NCBI GenBank assembly: GCA_002753185.1
Contig: PDZX01000038.1
Location: forward strand, 1 to 39,451
Length of the DNA stretch: 39,451 nt
Source: Magnetococcales bacterium WMHbin3
GTDB lineage: Bacteria > Pseudomonadota > Magnetococcia > Magnetococcales > Magnetaquicoccaceae
Direction: 5' to 3'
Both the position numbers and the translations under genes were made by a program. This document shows, one piece after another, positions 9,301 through 18,536 of this stretch. The first letter of the stretch is position 1, and the number at the start of each line of letters is the position of its first letter. The notes below the pieces were generated by a model. That model ran no database searches, had not been told where the DNA came from, and saw only the letters and a list, made by a program, of their open reading frames with translations.

Positions 9301-9558
9301 GACACGGCGGCCGTGGTGGCGCAACTGGACCTGGTGATCAGCGTGGACACCGCTCTGGTGCATCTGTGCGGGGCGTTGGCAAAACCGTGCTGGGTGCTGG
9401 TGCCCTGGATCGGCACCGACTGGCGATGGCTCGCGGATCGCTCCGACTCCCCCTGGTATCCCGGCGTGGCGCGGCTGTTCCGTCAGGAGGGGCCGGGGGA
9501 GTGGCCGGAGGTGATCCGGCGGGTGGCGCGGGAATTGGCGGCGATCACGCTGCGGTGA
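6358..9558 (+). CDS. Tandem-duplicated TPR + GT9-like (heptosyltransferase-fold) protein
   Basis: 1066 aa built as two copies of one module. Copy A covers about residues 1-515 and copy B about 516-1066. Each has an N-terminal TPR part (FGWKALG then LPGD) and a C-terminal domain resembling the GT9/ADP-heptose heptosyltransferase fold. Paired motifs are FPRWEGEEVRGKALL / FPMWRGEEVAGRALL, EQGYGD / EQGFGD, GLVWRGSALHGDDRNRSL / GLVWRGSATHGNDGNRSL, DLVITVDTALAHLCGAL / DLVISVDTALVHLCGAL and DSPWYPGV in both. Substrate is unknown. The ATG at 6358 overlaps the upstream stop, giving translational coupling. A region around 8410-8550 in copy B is locally AT-rich. With the GT41 protein it probably forms a glycosylation unit. 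Confidence 0.8.
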   Translation: MIDEEAAGRLIVWFGEGRFAEVEAVARAWTEQAPDEGFGWKALGMALQRLGREEEALEPLARAVALLPGDVETLFILGVARRTVGQESEAIWREVLRLSPGHAGALINLGALVQVEGRLAEAEALFREAIRCHPGFAVAYHNFGLVLRLRNALDQAETALREALRLDPELTAALHELSVVLHGQGRGAEAEVLLREVLRRTPGSVDAAWQLGWRLLKTGRYAQAWPWYALRCHPSRPDRPVLPVALPFPRWEGEEVRGKALLIVSEQGYGDTIQFCRYGALLREAGAVRLTLVTFPVLVPLLEPALARDGIMVATDLLEVAPHDYWTFILDLPGRFGTTLETIPARIPYLATLPERDRRWSAVLPGDGGVRVGLVWRGSALHGDDRNRSLPGLEALAPLWSVPGIAFFGLQKGEGEEESRVSPPGQPLVALGGGIGDFADSASVVARLDLVITVDTALAHLCGALGRPCWVLLPHVSDWRWLEGREDSPWYPGVLRLFHQPSPGDWPGVVAEVARELFGFVLALRFGQGRLDEVEALARRLVAWQPGHGFGWKALGVALQVMGRLEEAWEPLGIALEKLPGDREVVRALGVACEGLGRPEEAEAWYRRLVALWPDGAQGYNHLGTLLLGLRRIEEAEAALREAVRVQPGFAAAWTNLGLALAAQGHNGEAEAAHLEALRLQPGLADVFYNLGNLYGDERQCDDAVAAYRQALRLRPGWVMAHNNLGRLLHDWHRDAEAEPVLREALRLGPDFHAEVAWNLSLVLLRAGRFAEGWPWYEARHHARMPDRKVIPPELPFPMWRGEEVAGRALLVIGEQGFGDMMQFCRFCRTLLERGAARVTLVCRPPLRALLISLEDGERLRVTAGTETVHLHDYWTFLMSIPLHLGVTLATLPAELPYLRPPPAREGLEVPQGREVLVGLVWRGSATHGNDGNRSLRDLAALRPLWGVSGVRFVGLQKGETALPPSDQPLLDMGSRLNDFADTAAVVAQLDLVISVDTALVHLCGALAKPCWVLVPWIGTDWRWLADRSDSPWYPGVARLFRQEGPGEWPEVIRRVARELAAITLR

Positions 9559-9775
9559 AATGGCTATTGCGCAGTTCCGTCTCAAAATTAGGTAAAAATT
9601 ACATATAATAATTTAATTTATATTATGTTTGATATACTTGGTTATTCATTTCTGAAAAGCTCCTTCCAGACATCCTGGGAAGCCGGAAATAAACTGCGTA
9701 ACTTACGATAACAAATTAAATTTTCATTCCGTCCGACACGATCCGGTCTTGGTCACCACCATGAACATCAAGTAT

Positions 9776-10390
9776 TTACCATGCGCGCGGCTTGAAGTCG
9801 GCCTCGTTTGCCATGCGCAACGTGTCGCCTGCCTGCTCGATCACGAACAGACCCTGGCTGATGGCAAAACGGCTGACATTCTCCGCGATCACCATGGCGG
9901 CGACCGCGCCATAAGTCCGGCAATCAGCGTATCTGGGGAAAAATTCTTTAAACACGGATAGACGTGCCAGATGTTCACGAACATCATCGAGCGTGAGCTT
10001 GCTTTTGACCTCCACCAGGGAGACCGCGTCGGTGTTGACCACGAACAGATCGATCTCGATATGGCGGCCTCCCGGCAAATCAGCCTCCACGCGCCGGCTG
10101 ACCTGATGCACCGGGATCCCCCATTGCGCAAACAGGGTCTTGCAGGCCGGAGCAACCAATCCTTCGACGAATTCACCCAGCCGATCTCCAAGCCGATCCA
10201 ACTTACGGTCGGTTTCCTTCATTTGTTTGGAGACTTCTCGCATCAGACGGTCGGTCTCCTCGCGCATTGCATGGAGCTGACGGTCGGTCTCCTGAAATCG
10301 ACGGTCGAGTTCCGTTCGACGTTCCCGATCCTCGCGGACCATCTCCTGGAACATTCCCCAGACATCATCGAAGGTGGCGGTTTGTGGCAT
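9776..10390 (-). CDS. Coiled-coil protein with PD-(D/E)XK nuclease-like domain (DUF3782-like)
   Basis: 204 aa. Residues about 15-75 form a highly charged coiled coil with repeated R-x-E-T-D-R heptads (RRFQETDRQL, REETDRLMRE, KETDRKLDRLGDRL). The C-terminal half has the core of a restriction-endonuclease-like fold: IEIDLFVVN (Asp114) followed by LVEVKSKL (Glu127, Lys129), then helices and strands. Proteins of this build are common and of unknown function; some relate to selfish or genome-maintenance nucleases. It lies 50 bp downstream of pssA in the same direction but is probably not part of the lipid pathway. All three catalytic-type residues are present, so it may be active. Confidence 0.7.
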   Translation of the reverse strand: MPQTATFDDVWGMFQEMVREDRERRTELDRRFQETDRQLHAMREETDRLMREVSKQMKETDRKLDRLGDRLGEFVEGLVAPACKTLFAQWGIPVHQVSRRVEADLPGGRHIEIDLFVVNTDAVSLVEVKSKLTLDDVREHLARLSVFKEFFPRYADCRTYGAVAAMVIAENVSRFAISQGLFVIEQAGDTLRMANEADFKPRAW

Positions 10391-10440
10391 GGCGGTTCCT
10401 CATGGTTGAGACCTCATGGCGACGACATCCCCTGTTGCCC

Positions 10441-11259
10441 TCACGCCGCGTTGAAATCCTTCTCCTCGTCCTCCTCCTCCTCCTGGCCTTGGGCGACCAG
10501 GGCGCGGTATTCGCGGTGGCTGTGCAGCGCGGACAACAGATAGGCCCAGCCCACCACGAAGAGGGTGGTCGCCATGTGAATCGTCAGCACCGTGATGAAC
10601 ACCACCGCGCTCACCATGGCCAGAAACGGGCGCTTCTTGTGCCAGGAGAACTCCTTGAAGCTGCGGAAACGAATGCCGCTCACCATCAGGATGCCCAGGA
10701 CATAGACCAGAAACAACGGCAACCAGCGCCAGAAATCGGCAATCCCCGCCGCCTCGTTGCCGGGCGCGGCAGGGGCGATTCCCAGGGTCACATAGAAGAG
10801 GACCGTCGAGGACAACACCCCGGCGGCAGCCGGAATCGGCAGCCCCTGAAAATAGCGTTTCGCCACTTCTTCGTCCGCCGCCGACTTCTGCACGTTGAAG
10901 CGCGCCAGCCGCAACGCCCCGCACACGGCGAACAGAAACGCCCCGGCCCAGCCCACCCTGGCGAACGGCGTCAAGGCCCATTGATGGATCAGCACCGCCG
11001 GCGCGATCCCGAAGGAGAGGAAATCCGCCAGGCTGTCCAACTCCTTGCCGAAGGCCGACGTGGCGTTCATCGCCCGCGCCACCCGTCCGTCCAGTCCGTC
11101 GAACACCCCGGCCACCACGATGGCCAGGGCGCCTTGCTCGTACTTCCCGGTCAATGCTGCCATGATGGCGTAAAATCCGAAAAACATCCCCCCGGTGGTC
11201 AACAGGCATGGAAAGATGTATGCCCCTCGTTTGCTCGTGATCTCGGACACGGTGGACAT
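10441..11259 (-). CDS. pssA: CDP-diacylglycerol-serine O-phosphatidyltransferase
   Basis: 272-aa integral membrane enzyme that makes phosphatidylserine from CDP-diacylglycerol and L-serine. The CDP-alcohol phosphotransferase signature is complete: DGRVAR, then G after eight residues, then D-x3-D (Asp57, Arg62, Gly71, Asp75, Asp79). Several hydrophobic segments follow. The C-terminus ends in a short acidic tail (QEEEEDEEKD), which is unusual and AG-rich in DNA. It lies 49 bp downstream of psd, the next enzyme of the same pathway, so the two are likely co-transcribed. Confidence 0.95.
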   Translation of the reverse strand: MSTVSEITSKRGAYIFPCLLTTGGMFFGFYAIMAALTGKYEQGALAIVVAGVFDGLDGRVARAMNATSAFGKELDSLADFLSFGIAPAVLIHQWALTPFARVGWAGAFLFAVCGALRLARFNVQKSAADEEVAKRYFQGLPIPAAAGVLSSTVLFYVTLGIAPAAPGNEAAGIADFWRWLPLFLVYVLGILMVSGIRFRSFKEFSWHKKRPFLAMVSAVVFITVLTIHMATTLFVVGWAYLLSALHSHREYRALVAQGQEEEEDEEKDFNAA

Positions 11260-11308
11260 GGCCTCTTCTCCCCTTAATGATGGCTGATGGACAAGGAATG
11301 GCGCCCGG

Positions 11309-11950
11309 TCACAAACGGGCGATCACCGTTTCGCCGGCGACGGTGGCATCGCCGATGGTCAACTCCACCCGTGCGGTGAGCGGCAAATAGACATCCACCC
11401 GCGAGCCGAAGCGGATCAGACCGAACCGATCCCCCGCCGCCAGACTCTGGCCGGGTTGCAGGTAACAGACGATGCGCCGCGCCACCAGCCCCGCCACCTG
11501 CACGAAGGTGATCGGCACCCCGGACGCCGTTCTGGCCAGAACCTCCATCCGTTCGTTTTCGGAGGATGCCTTGTCCAGCGCGGCGTTCAGGAAGCTGCCC
11601 GCATGGTAGCTCACCTTCTCCACCCGGCCCGGAATGGGGAAACGGTTTACATGCACGCTGAACACGTTCATGAAAATCGAGAACTTGCGTGCCGGCAGCC
11701 CCGAAAGCGGCGCCTCCGGCACCACCTCCACCGCCACCACCCGCCCATCCGCCGGGGCGATCACCAATCCTTCTCCCTGGGGCGTCACGCGATCCGGGTC
11801 GCGGAAGAACCACACGCACCAGATGGCCAGCAGCCACAGGATCACCATCAGTGGCCGCGCCACGGCGAACCACGTCCCCGCCAACGCCACCAATACGAAA
11901 ATCGCGATGAAGGGCCACCCCTCCCTGGCCACCGGGCCGTGTTTGATCAT
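11309..11950 (-). CDS. psd: Phosphatidylserine decarboxylase proenzyme
   Basis: 213-aa short-type Psd. It decarboxylates phosphatidylserine to phosphatidylethanolamine at the inner membrane. An N-terminal hydrophobic stretch (about residues 13-48) precedes FFRDPDR, APADGRVV and NVFSVHVNR, all hallmark motifs. The self-cleavage site is FGSR at residues 181-184; Ser183 would become the pyruvoyl group. The start ATG has an AGGAGA ribosome site and lies 18 bp downstream of the papain-like gene. Confidence 0.95.
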   Translation of the reverse strand: MIKHGPVAREGWPFIAIFVLVALAGTWFAVARPLMVILWLLAIWCVWFFRDPDRVTPQGEGLVIAPADGRVVAVEVVPEAPLSGLPARKFSIFMNVFSVHVNRFPIPGRVEKVSYHAGSFLNAALDKASSENERMEVLARTASGVPITFVQVAGLVARRIVCYLQPGQSLAAGDRFGLIRFGSRVDVYLPLTARVELTIGDATVAGETVIARL

Positions 11951-11968
11951 GATTTTGTTCTCCTGTCA

Positions 11969-13471
11969 TTATCCGGCAATGCCGTTCAAGTATTTCGCCA
12001 GGGCGTCCGCCCAGTTGTGATGGTCGTCAAAATAGCATACCAATCCGATAAAGGATTCCTTGGTCGCCTGGATACGATCCGTGGTGTCCCATATCGTGTC
12101 CAGGAAGATTTGTCCATCCAGTTTCCAGCGTACGATGCCGACATAACGGCTCAGTACGGCTTTTTTCTGAAAACGGATCAACCGTTCCGGCTCTATGCCC
12201 CGGTCAAAGAGCGATTGCTGGTATTCGCCGGAGCGGGTGAAAAACAATGTGACATCGATGTCTGCCTTTTTGCGCATGGCAGCCCAGTTGACCATCGGCA
12301 ACAGGAAGCTTGCACCATTCTCAAACAACTCTTCCGCCGTTGCCCGCAATTTTTCATACACGGGTACAATGGCAGTACCGATCCGCCATGTTTCCTTGCG
12401 GTTTCCTGGCAATTCTAGGGTCACGGCCAGTCGATTGGCAACCATCTCCAGCTTGGCTCTGGCATAGGGTCCCAAACGGTCGTCATGAATGTAGATTTTG
12501 TCGAACGCCAGATTGGCGCTCGTAATGCCTGCAAATGTAGCATCCACCTCGTGTACGCCTTGCACACTCTCCTGTTCTTCGTATCCGGCCACGGTGACGG
12601 CATGGCCTCTATTGTCTTCGTCATCCTGGCATAATGCAATGATAACTGGTATGCGTGAGCGTAGATAAATATTTAATAATAGTTTAAATTTGCCTGGAGA
12701 ATCCGCAAATTGAAACAAGACTGGCGGGAAACGGAATGCGCGCAAGGACTCGGAAATCTGCTCCCTTGTCAGCCCATCGGAAGGATAAGGACGGCCTGCG
12801 GGCAACAAATGACGCACCGCAGCCTCGGTGATCGCGGATGTGGTGGGGGCATGCCCGCCATCGCGACGGGCAACACTCTGCAATGCCGACCACACGGCGG
12901 TGGAAGCGCATGCGGCAACGGCCCGATCCTGTTGCTGAAAAGCCAAACCATGCACGCTCAAACGCAACCCGGCCAAATGGACGATATGGACAACTCCGGT
13001 CGGAAAATGGCGTGCCGACTCGTCTTGCAATGGACGCAATACCGTTCGTCCAATGGGAACATTCGCAACCGGTCGGACGACGATGAATCCGAGGTAGCCG
13101 TCATTCAGTTCCTTTTGTACGGATTCGAGTGCCGTTGCACCGGTTGCGGCAGTGCGCAACCGGTGCTCGAAACCGGCATCATCCAGTTCCGTGGAGAACG
13201 CATGCAGACGGCGACAGTGATTCGGTGGCGCAATCCGCTTTCGTGCATAATAGGTGGCAAATTCGTCCATGTAATGCCGATCGATGTAATGGGATTCCAC
13301 GATCAGCGTCCTTGCCCCCAACGTCCGCAGATAGCTTTCCAGATAGCGAACCTGTACCGAATCTGTTTGGTGATGGCTTCCGGAGATGCCATAAGTCCAG
13401 AACGTATCCCATTCTGCGATTCGATGCACTTTTATAAGATTATCGATGCGTTCCCAGGACAACTCCGACAT
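11969..13471 (-). CDS. Uncharacterised protein with C39/papain-like cysteine-peptidase domain
   Basis: 500 aa, no signal peptide or clear membrane segment, so probably cytoplasmic. Residues about 1-175 form an unassigned domain (GYLGFIVVRPVANVPIGRTV near 125-144). From about 176 a papain-like core is visible: FQQQDRAVAACASTAVW with candidate nucleophile Cys188 and an upstream Gln, RGHAVTVAGY with candidate His290, and IYIHDDRLGPY with candidate Asp330 or 331. The order Cys-His-Asp and spacing fit C39-like peptidases. There is no ABC-transporter part, unlike bacteriocin exporters. Residues 340-500 are a further unassigned domain. A 65-codon gene ends 2 bp before its start. DNA here is visibly more AT-rich than in ilvC or psd, suggesting acquisition. 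Target and role are unknown; it could also be an inactive papain fold or a transglutaminase-like enzyme. Confidence 0.7.
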   Translation of the reverse strand: MSELSWERIDNLIKVHRIAEWDTFWTYGISGSHHQTDSVQVRYLESYLRTLGARTLIVESHYIDRHYMDEFATYYARKRIAPPNHCRRLHAFSTELDDAGFEHRLRTAATGATALESVQKELNDGYLGFIVVRPVANVPIGRTVLRPLQDESARHFPTGVVHIVHLAGLRLSVHGLAFQQQDRAVAACASTAVWSALQSVARRDGGHAPTTSAITEAAVRHLLPAGRPYPSDGLTREQISESLRAFRFPPVLFQFADSPGKFKLLLNIYLRSRIPVIIALCQDDEDNRGHAVTVAGYEEQESVQGVHEVDATFAGITSANLAFDKIYIHDDRLGPYARAKLEMVANRLAVTLELPGNRKETWRIGTAIVPVYEKLRATAEELFENGASFLLPMVNWAAMRKKADIDVTLFFTRSGEYQQSLFDRGIEPERLIRFQKKAVLSRYVGIVRWKLDGQIFLDTIWDTTDRIQATKESFIGLVCYFDDHHNWADALAKYLNGIAG

Positions 13472-13473
13472 GG

Positions 13474-13671
13474 TCAGATCTTGAGAGCTGGTGGGTTGTA
13501 AAAACGTAATGACAACCCTTTCTCGTCAATAGTTACCGTATTTCGAAAACCTTCGGTCACTTTTTTGCTCAGAGCCTGTCCTTCCAAGAGTAATTGGTGC
13601 ATCTGCTCGTCCGTCAGTGGGGGGACTTCCTCACCGACGGGTCGAGGCATCTTGCGTCTGGTATCCGCCAT
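13474..13671 (-). CDS. Small protein (65 aa) coupled to the papain-like gene
   Basis: A 65-codon gene starting 20 bp after the ilvC stop and ending TGA-CC-ATG into the papain-like gene, so translational coupling is likely. The protein is charged and soluble-looking, with a Pro-rich start (KMPRPVGEEVPPLTDEQ), a central helix (MHQLLLEGQALSKKVTEGF) and a C-terminal strand pair (TVTIDEKGLSLRFYNPP). There is no signal peptide, Cys or double-Gly leader. A GGGAG ribosome site lies about 11 bp upstream. I do not recognise it. It might be a partner, inhibitor or substrate of the neighbouring protein (inference). Confidence 0.65.
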   Translation of the reverse strand: MADTRRKMPRPVGEEVPPLTDEQMHQLLLEGQALSKKVTEGFRNTVTIDEKGLSLRFYNPPALKI

Positions 13672-13691
13672 GGCGTTATACACTCCCGTCT

Positions 13692-14750
<1,059 letters not shown>

Positions 14751-15260
14751 TCAAGAATGAGATCCCTTATGTCCCGTCATGCCCTTCTCCCCGCGCGGCA
14801 GGGCCACCACGCCGGTGCGCACCATTTCGGTCACTCCCAGGGGATGCAGCAGGTTCAGAAAGGCATCCAGCTTGCTGCTTTCCCCCGTCACCTCGATGAT
14901 GAAGGAGACCGGGGTGGTATCCACCACCCGCGAGCGGAAGATGTCGGCGATGCGCAACACCTCGGCCCGTTTTTCTCCTTCCGCCGTCACCTTCACCAGC
15001 ATCAACTCCCGTTCCACATGCGGCCCCTCGGTGATGTCCGCCACCTGGATCACCGGCACCAGCTTGTTGAGCTGCTTGAGAATCTGCTCGATGATCGACT
15101 CCTCGCCTTGGGTCACCAGCGTGATGCGGGAGGTCTCCAGGTTGCCCACCGGGGCCACGGTCAGGCTTTCGATGTTGAAGCCACGCGCGGAGAAGAGTCC
15201 CACCACCCTGGACAACACCCCCGCTTCGTTTTCCACCAGTGCTGAAATGACGTGGCGCAT
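14751..15260 (-). CDS. ilvH: Acetolactate synthase small (regulatory) subunit
   Basis: 169 aa. The N-terminal ACT domain (HVISALVENEAGVLSRVVGLFSARGFNIESL) binds the feedback inhibitor valine in this family, and the C-terminal domain (RELMLVKV...) activates the catalytic subunit. It lies 9 bp after ilvB, the standard arrangement for the two subunits. Confidence 0.96.
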   Translation of the reverse strand: MRHVISALVENEAGVLSRVVGLFSARGFNIESLTVAPVGNLETSRITLVTQGEESIIEQILKQLNKLVPVIQVADITEGPHVERELMLVKVTAEGEKRAEVLRIADIFRSRVVDTTPVSFIIEVTGESSKLDAFLNLLHPLGVTEMVRTGVVALPRGEKGMTGHKGSHS

Positions 15261-15269
15261 ACCGTTCTC

Positions 15270-16967
15270 CTAAATCAGAATCATCTCGCTCAGTCCCGCG
15301 CCCGCCGGGACCATGGGATAGACATTGGCTTCCCGGTTGACATGGAAATCCATGATCACGGTCCCCGGATGCGCCAGCCCCTGTTCCAGGGTCTTCATCA
15401 CGTCGGCGGCCCGGTCGGCGCGCAGGCCCAGGGCGCCATACGCCTCCGCCAGCTTGATGAAGTCCGGGGTGACCGACATGTTCGATTCGGCGTAGCGCCC
15501 CTCGTAGAAGAACTGCTGCCACTGCCGCACCATGCCCAGATACCCGTTGTTGAGGATCACCACCTTGACCGGCAGGCCGTACTGGCGGCAGGTGGCGAAC
15601 TCCTGGATGTTCATCTGGATGGAGCCTTCCCCGGTGATCAGGACCACCTGAGCCTTGGGATGGGCCACCTGTGCCCCCATGGCGGCGGGCAGGCCGTAAC
15701 CCATGGTCCCCAGCCCGCCGGAGGTGAGCCACCGTCGCGGCTTTTGAAAGCCGTAGAACTGCGCGGTCCACATCTGGTGTTGCCCCACGTCCGTGGCCAC
15801 GATCGACTCCCCTTTGGTCAGGGTGCACAGGCACTCCAGAACGTACTGGGGTTCGATGATTTCCGACCCTTGGGTGTAGCGCAGGCTGTTTTTTTTGCGC
15901 CAGGTTTCGATCTCGTCCCACCACGGGAGCAGGTCGCGGGTCTCGGCGAGATACTCCCGGTTCAGGATCAGCTCGTTGAGTTGCCGCAGCACCTGCTTGA
16001 CATCCCCGACGATGGGCAGGTCCACCTTGACGTTCTTGGAGATGGAGGTGGGGTCCACGTCGATGTGGATGATGGTGGCGTGCGGGGCGAAGGCCGAGAT
16101 CTTGCCGGTCACCCGGTCGTCGAAGCGGGCGCCGATGGCCACCAGCAGGTCGCAATGGGAGACCGCCATGTTGGCCTCGTAGGTCCCGTGCATCCCCAGC
16201 ATGCCGACGAAGCGTCCGTCCGCCGCCGGAAAGGAGCCGAGGCCCATCAGGGTGTTGGTCACCGGGAAATGCAGCGCCTGCACCAGTTGCCAAAGCTCCT
16301 CGGCGGCGTTCGCCGAGACCGCGCCGCCCCCCACGTAGAGCACCGGCTTCTTGGCCTGCTGGATCAGCCTGGCCGCCTTGCGGATCTGACCGGCGTGGCC
16401 GATCAGGGTGGGCTTGTAGGAGCGGATTCTCGGTTCGGCGGTGGTATGGACATATTCGGTCGTGGCCGCTGTCACGTCCTTGGGGATGTCCACCAGCACC
16501 GGTCCGGGGCGTCCGGTGCGGGCGATGTAATGGGCCTCCCGCAGCACCCTGGCCAGGTCGGCCACGTCCCGCACCAGGAAGTTGTGCTTGGTGCAGGAGC
16601 GGGTGATCCCCACGGTATCCGCCTCCTGGAAGGCGTCGTTGCCGATCAGGGGCACCGGCACCTGGCCGGAGATGCACAGCAGCGGGATGGAGTCCATGTG
16701 GGCCGTGGCCAATCCGGTCACGGCGTTGGTGGCCCCCGGTCCGGAGGTGACGATGGCCACGCCCACCTGTCCGGTGGCCCGTGCGTAACCGTCGGCAGCA
16801 TGCACGGCGCCCTGTTCGTGCCGGGTGAGGATATGCGTCAGTCGGCCCTTGGCCTTGTAGATTTCGTCATAGATGTACAAAACAGTCCCGCCGGGGTAGC
16901 CGAACAGGGTATCGACCCCCAGATCCAGCAGGGTTTGAATGACGATTTGCGCGCCAGTCAGTTTCAC
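15270..16967 (-). CDS. ilvB: Acetolactate synthase large (catalytic) subunit
   Basis: About 565 aa, a normal length. It is ThDP-dependent and condenses two pyruvates, or pyruvate plus 2-oxobutyrate, as the first step of valine, leucine and isoleucine synthesis. Visible motifs: [14 protein letters not shown], the catalytic Glu in [21 protein letters not shown] and [10 protein letters not shown]. The ThDP-metal motif reads GEGSIQMN, then NN 25-30 residues later, so the usual Asp of GDG is a Glu. I placed the start at a GTG (16967) with a GGGAG ribosome site 9 bp upstream; a longer frame to 17069 would read through the hairpin and lacks homology. Confidence 0.95.
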   Translation of the reverse strand: MKLTGAQIVIQTLLDLGVDTLFGYPGGTVLYIYDEIYKAKGRLTHILTRHEQGAVHAADGYARATGQVGVAIVTSGPGATNAVTGLATAHMDSIPLLCISGQVPVPLIGNDAFQEADTVGITRSCTKHNFLVRDVADLARVLREAHYIARTGRPGPVLVDIPKDVTAATTEYVHTTAEPRIRSYKPTLIGHAGQIRKAARLIQQAKKPVLYVGGGAVSANAAEELWQLVQALHFPVTNTLMGLGSFPAADGRFVGMLGMHGTYEANMAVSHCDLLVAIGARFDDRVTGKISAFAPHATIIHIDVDPTSISKNVKVDLPIVGDVKQVLRQLNELILNREYLAETRDLLPWWDEIETWRKKNSLRYTQGSEIIEPQYVLECLCTLTKGESIVATDVGQHQMWTAQFYGFQKPRRWLTSGGLGTMGYGLPAAMGAQVAHPKAQVVLITGEGSIQMNIQEFATCRQYGLPVKVVILNNGYLGMVRQWQQFFYEGRYAESNMSVTPDFIKLAEAYGALGLRADRAADVMKTLEQGLAHPGTVIMDFHVNREANVYPMVPAGAGLSEMILI

Positions 16968-17030
16968 GTGTGGTTCACTCCCGAAGCATTGATGAGACCA
17001 TCTCGCCCATTGGCATTGCGTAAATACGAC

Positions 17031-17060
17031 CCCGGCGGGAACTATGAAGTTCCCGCCGGG
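17031..17060 (-). terminator. Perfect hairpin between gltA and ilvB
   Basis: A perfect 12-bp inverted repeat (arms CCCGGCGGGAAC and GTTCCCGCCGGG) with a 6-nt loop, 31 bp after the gltA stop. The sequence after the stem (GTCGTATTT) is only weakly T-rich, so it may be a partly efficient terminator or an mRNA-stabilising element between gltA and the ilv genes. Confidence 0.7.
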
Positions 17061-17091
17061 TCCTGTCAACCGGAGAGGAATGGAATGGGGG

Positions 17092-18387
17092 CTATTTCCG
17101 CTCGCTCATGAAGAGGTACTCCCGGCTCGGCGCGCCGACGTAAAGCTGGCGGGGCCGGCCGATCCCCTCGCCGGCCTCGATCATCTCCTTCCACTGGCTC
17201 ACCCAACCCACCATGCGGGCCACGGCGAAGATCACCGTGAACATGTTGTTGGGGATGCCGATGGCCGACTGGATGATCCCGGAGTAGAAGTCCACGTTGG
17301 GATAGAGCTTCCGCTTCACGAAGTAATCGTCTTCCTGAGCGATCTTTTCCAGCTCCAGGGCCAGCTTGAAGATGGGATCGTTGCCGCGTCCCAGTTCCGC
17401 GAGCACCTCGTGGGCCGCCTTTTTCAGGATGCGGGCGCGCGGGTCGTAGTTCTTGTAGACCCGGTGGCCGAACCCCATCAGACGGAACGGATCCTGGGGA
17501 TTCTTGGCCCGCATGATGTATTCCGGCACGCGGTCCACCGAGCGGATCTCGGCGAGCATGTCGAGGACCGCCTCGTTGGCCCCGCCATGGGCCGGACCCC
17601 ACAGCGCCCCGATCCCGGCGGAGGCCGCCGCGAAGGGATTGGCCTGCGAGGAGCCGGCCAGCCGCACCGTGGAGGTGGAGGCGTTCTGTTCGTGGTCGGC
17701 GTGCAGGATCAGGATCTGTTCCATGGCGCGCACCAGCACCGGCGACATCTTGAATTTCGCGCTGGGCACCGAAAAGAGCATGTAGAGGAAATTCTCCACA
17801 TAGCTGCGCTCGTTGTCCGGATAGATGAACGGCTGACCTATGGAATACTTGTACGACGCGGCGGCGATGGTCGGGATCTTGGAGATCAGCCGGAATGCCG
17901 AAACTTCGCGGTGGCGCAGGTCGTGAACATCCAGGGAGTCGTGATAGAAGGCCGACAACGCCCCCACCACCCCCACCATGATCGCCATGGGATGGGCGTC
18001 CCGGCGGTAGCCTTTATAAAAATTCAAAATCTGTTCATGCAGCATGGTATGATTCGTGACAGTATTAACGAATCTGGTATACTGCTCCTCGTTGGGCAGT
18101 TCGCCGTTCAGCAGCAGGTAGCACACCTCCGGAAAGTGGCTGAATTCCGCCAATTGCTCGATGGGATAGCCCCGGTAGAGCAGGACCCCGGCCTCGCCGT
18201 CGATGAAGGTGATCCTGCTTTTGCACGAGGCCGTGGAACGGAAACCCGGATCCAGAGTGAACAGTCCGAATTCTTTATAAAATTTTTCAATATCGACTAC
18301 AGGAGGCCCTTCCGTGCCCGATTGGATGGGAAATTCGACTTCCTTGCCCGTGCGATTGTCACGGATCGTTAACGTATTTTCAGCCAT
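17092..18387 (-). CDS. gltA: Citrate synthase (type II)
   Basis: 431 aa, the typical length of the hexameric proteobacterial enzyme. It condenses oxaloacetate and acetyl-CoA to citrate. Catalytic regions are intact: [41 protein letters not shown] (catalytic His) and NVDFYSG (catalytic Asp). The N-terminal beta domain ([15 protein letters not shown]) typical of type II is present. A GGAG ribosome site precedes the ATG. It diverges from the dynamin-like gene across 149 bp. Confidence 0.97.
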   Translation of the reverse strand: MAENTLTIRDNRTGKEVEFPIQSGTEGPPVVDIEKFYKEFGLFTLDPGFRSTASCKSRITFIDGEAGVLLYRGYPIEQLAEFSHFPEVCYLLLNGELPNEEQYTRFVNTVTNHTMLHEQILNFYKGYRRDAHPMAIMVGVVGALSAFYHDSLDVHDLRHREVSAFRLISKIPTIAAASYKYSIGQPFIYPDNERSYVENFLYMLFSVPSAKFKMSPVLVRAMEQILILHADHEQNASTSTVRLAGSSQANPFAAASAGIGALWGPAHGGANEAVLDMLAEIRSVDRVPEYIMRAKNPQDPFRLMGFGHRVYKNYDPRARILKKAAHEVLAELGRGNDPIFKLALELEKIAQEDDYFVKRKLYPNVDFYSGIIQSAIGIPNNMFTVIFAVARMVGWVSQWKEMIEAGEGIGRPRQLYVGAPSREYLFMSERK

Positions 18388-18536
18388 AGCATCTCTCCTT
18401 GTTTTGGTCTAAAACGGTTGCAGGGGATGTGGTCGAACCAATCATTCGTAAGCCTTGGATTGCTGGGTCCCGCATCATCTTATCACAAGATCGGACCCTT
18501 TGGTGTAACATTAATTGAAAATCCCGGAGTGATCGC

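Noticed and set aside
9559..9775. AT-rich gap with several stop codons, considered as a small RNA or attachment site.
   Set aside because: No hairpin with T-run, no direct repeats and no conserved motif could be seen.
10391..10440. Two CATGAGG-like words around the start of the coiled-coil gene, as an operator.
   Set aside because: Only 7 bp and not repeated elsewhere.
14767..16677. 636-codon minus-strand frame across ilvH and ilvB.
   Set aside because: An alternative frame of the ilv genes; composition is arginine/glycine/histidine-rich and without motifs.
16975..17016. 14-codon reading frame ([13 protein letters not shown]) just upstream of ilvB, as a possible ilv leader peptide.
   Set aside because: It is Met-rich with only one Val and one Leu and no Ile, and there is no attenuator hairpin between it and ilvB.
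16968..17069. N-terminal extension of IlvB to 17069.
   Set aside because: It would read through the gltA hairpin; the family N-terminus begins at the GTG at 16967 with a ribosome site.
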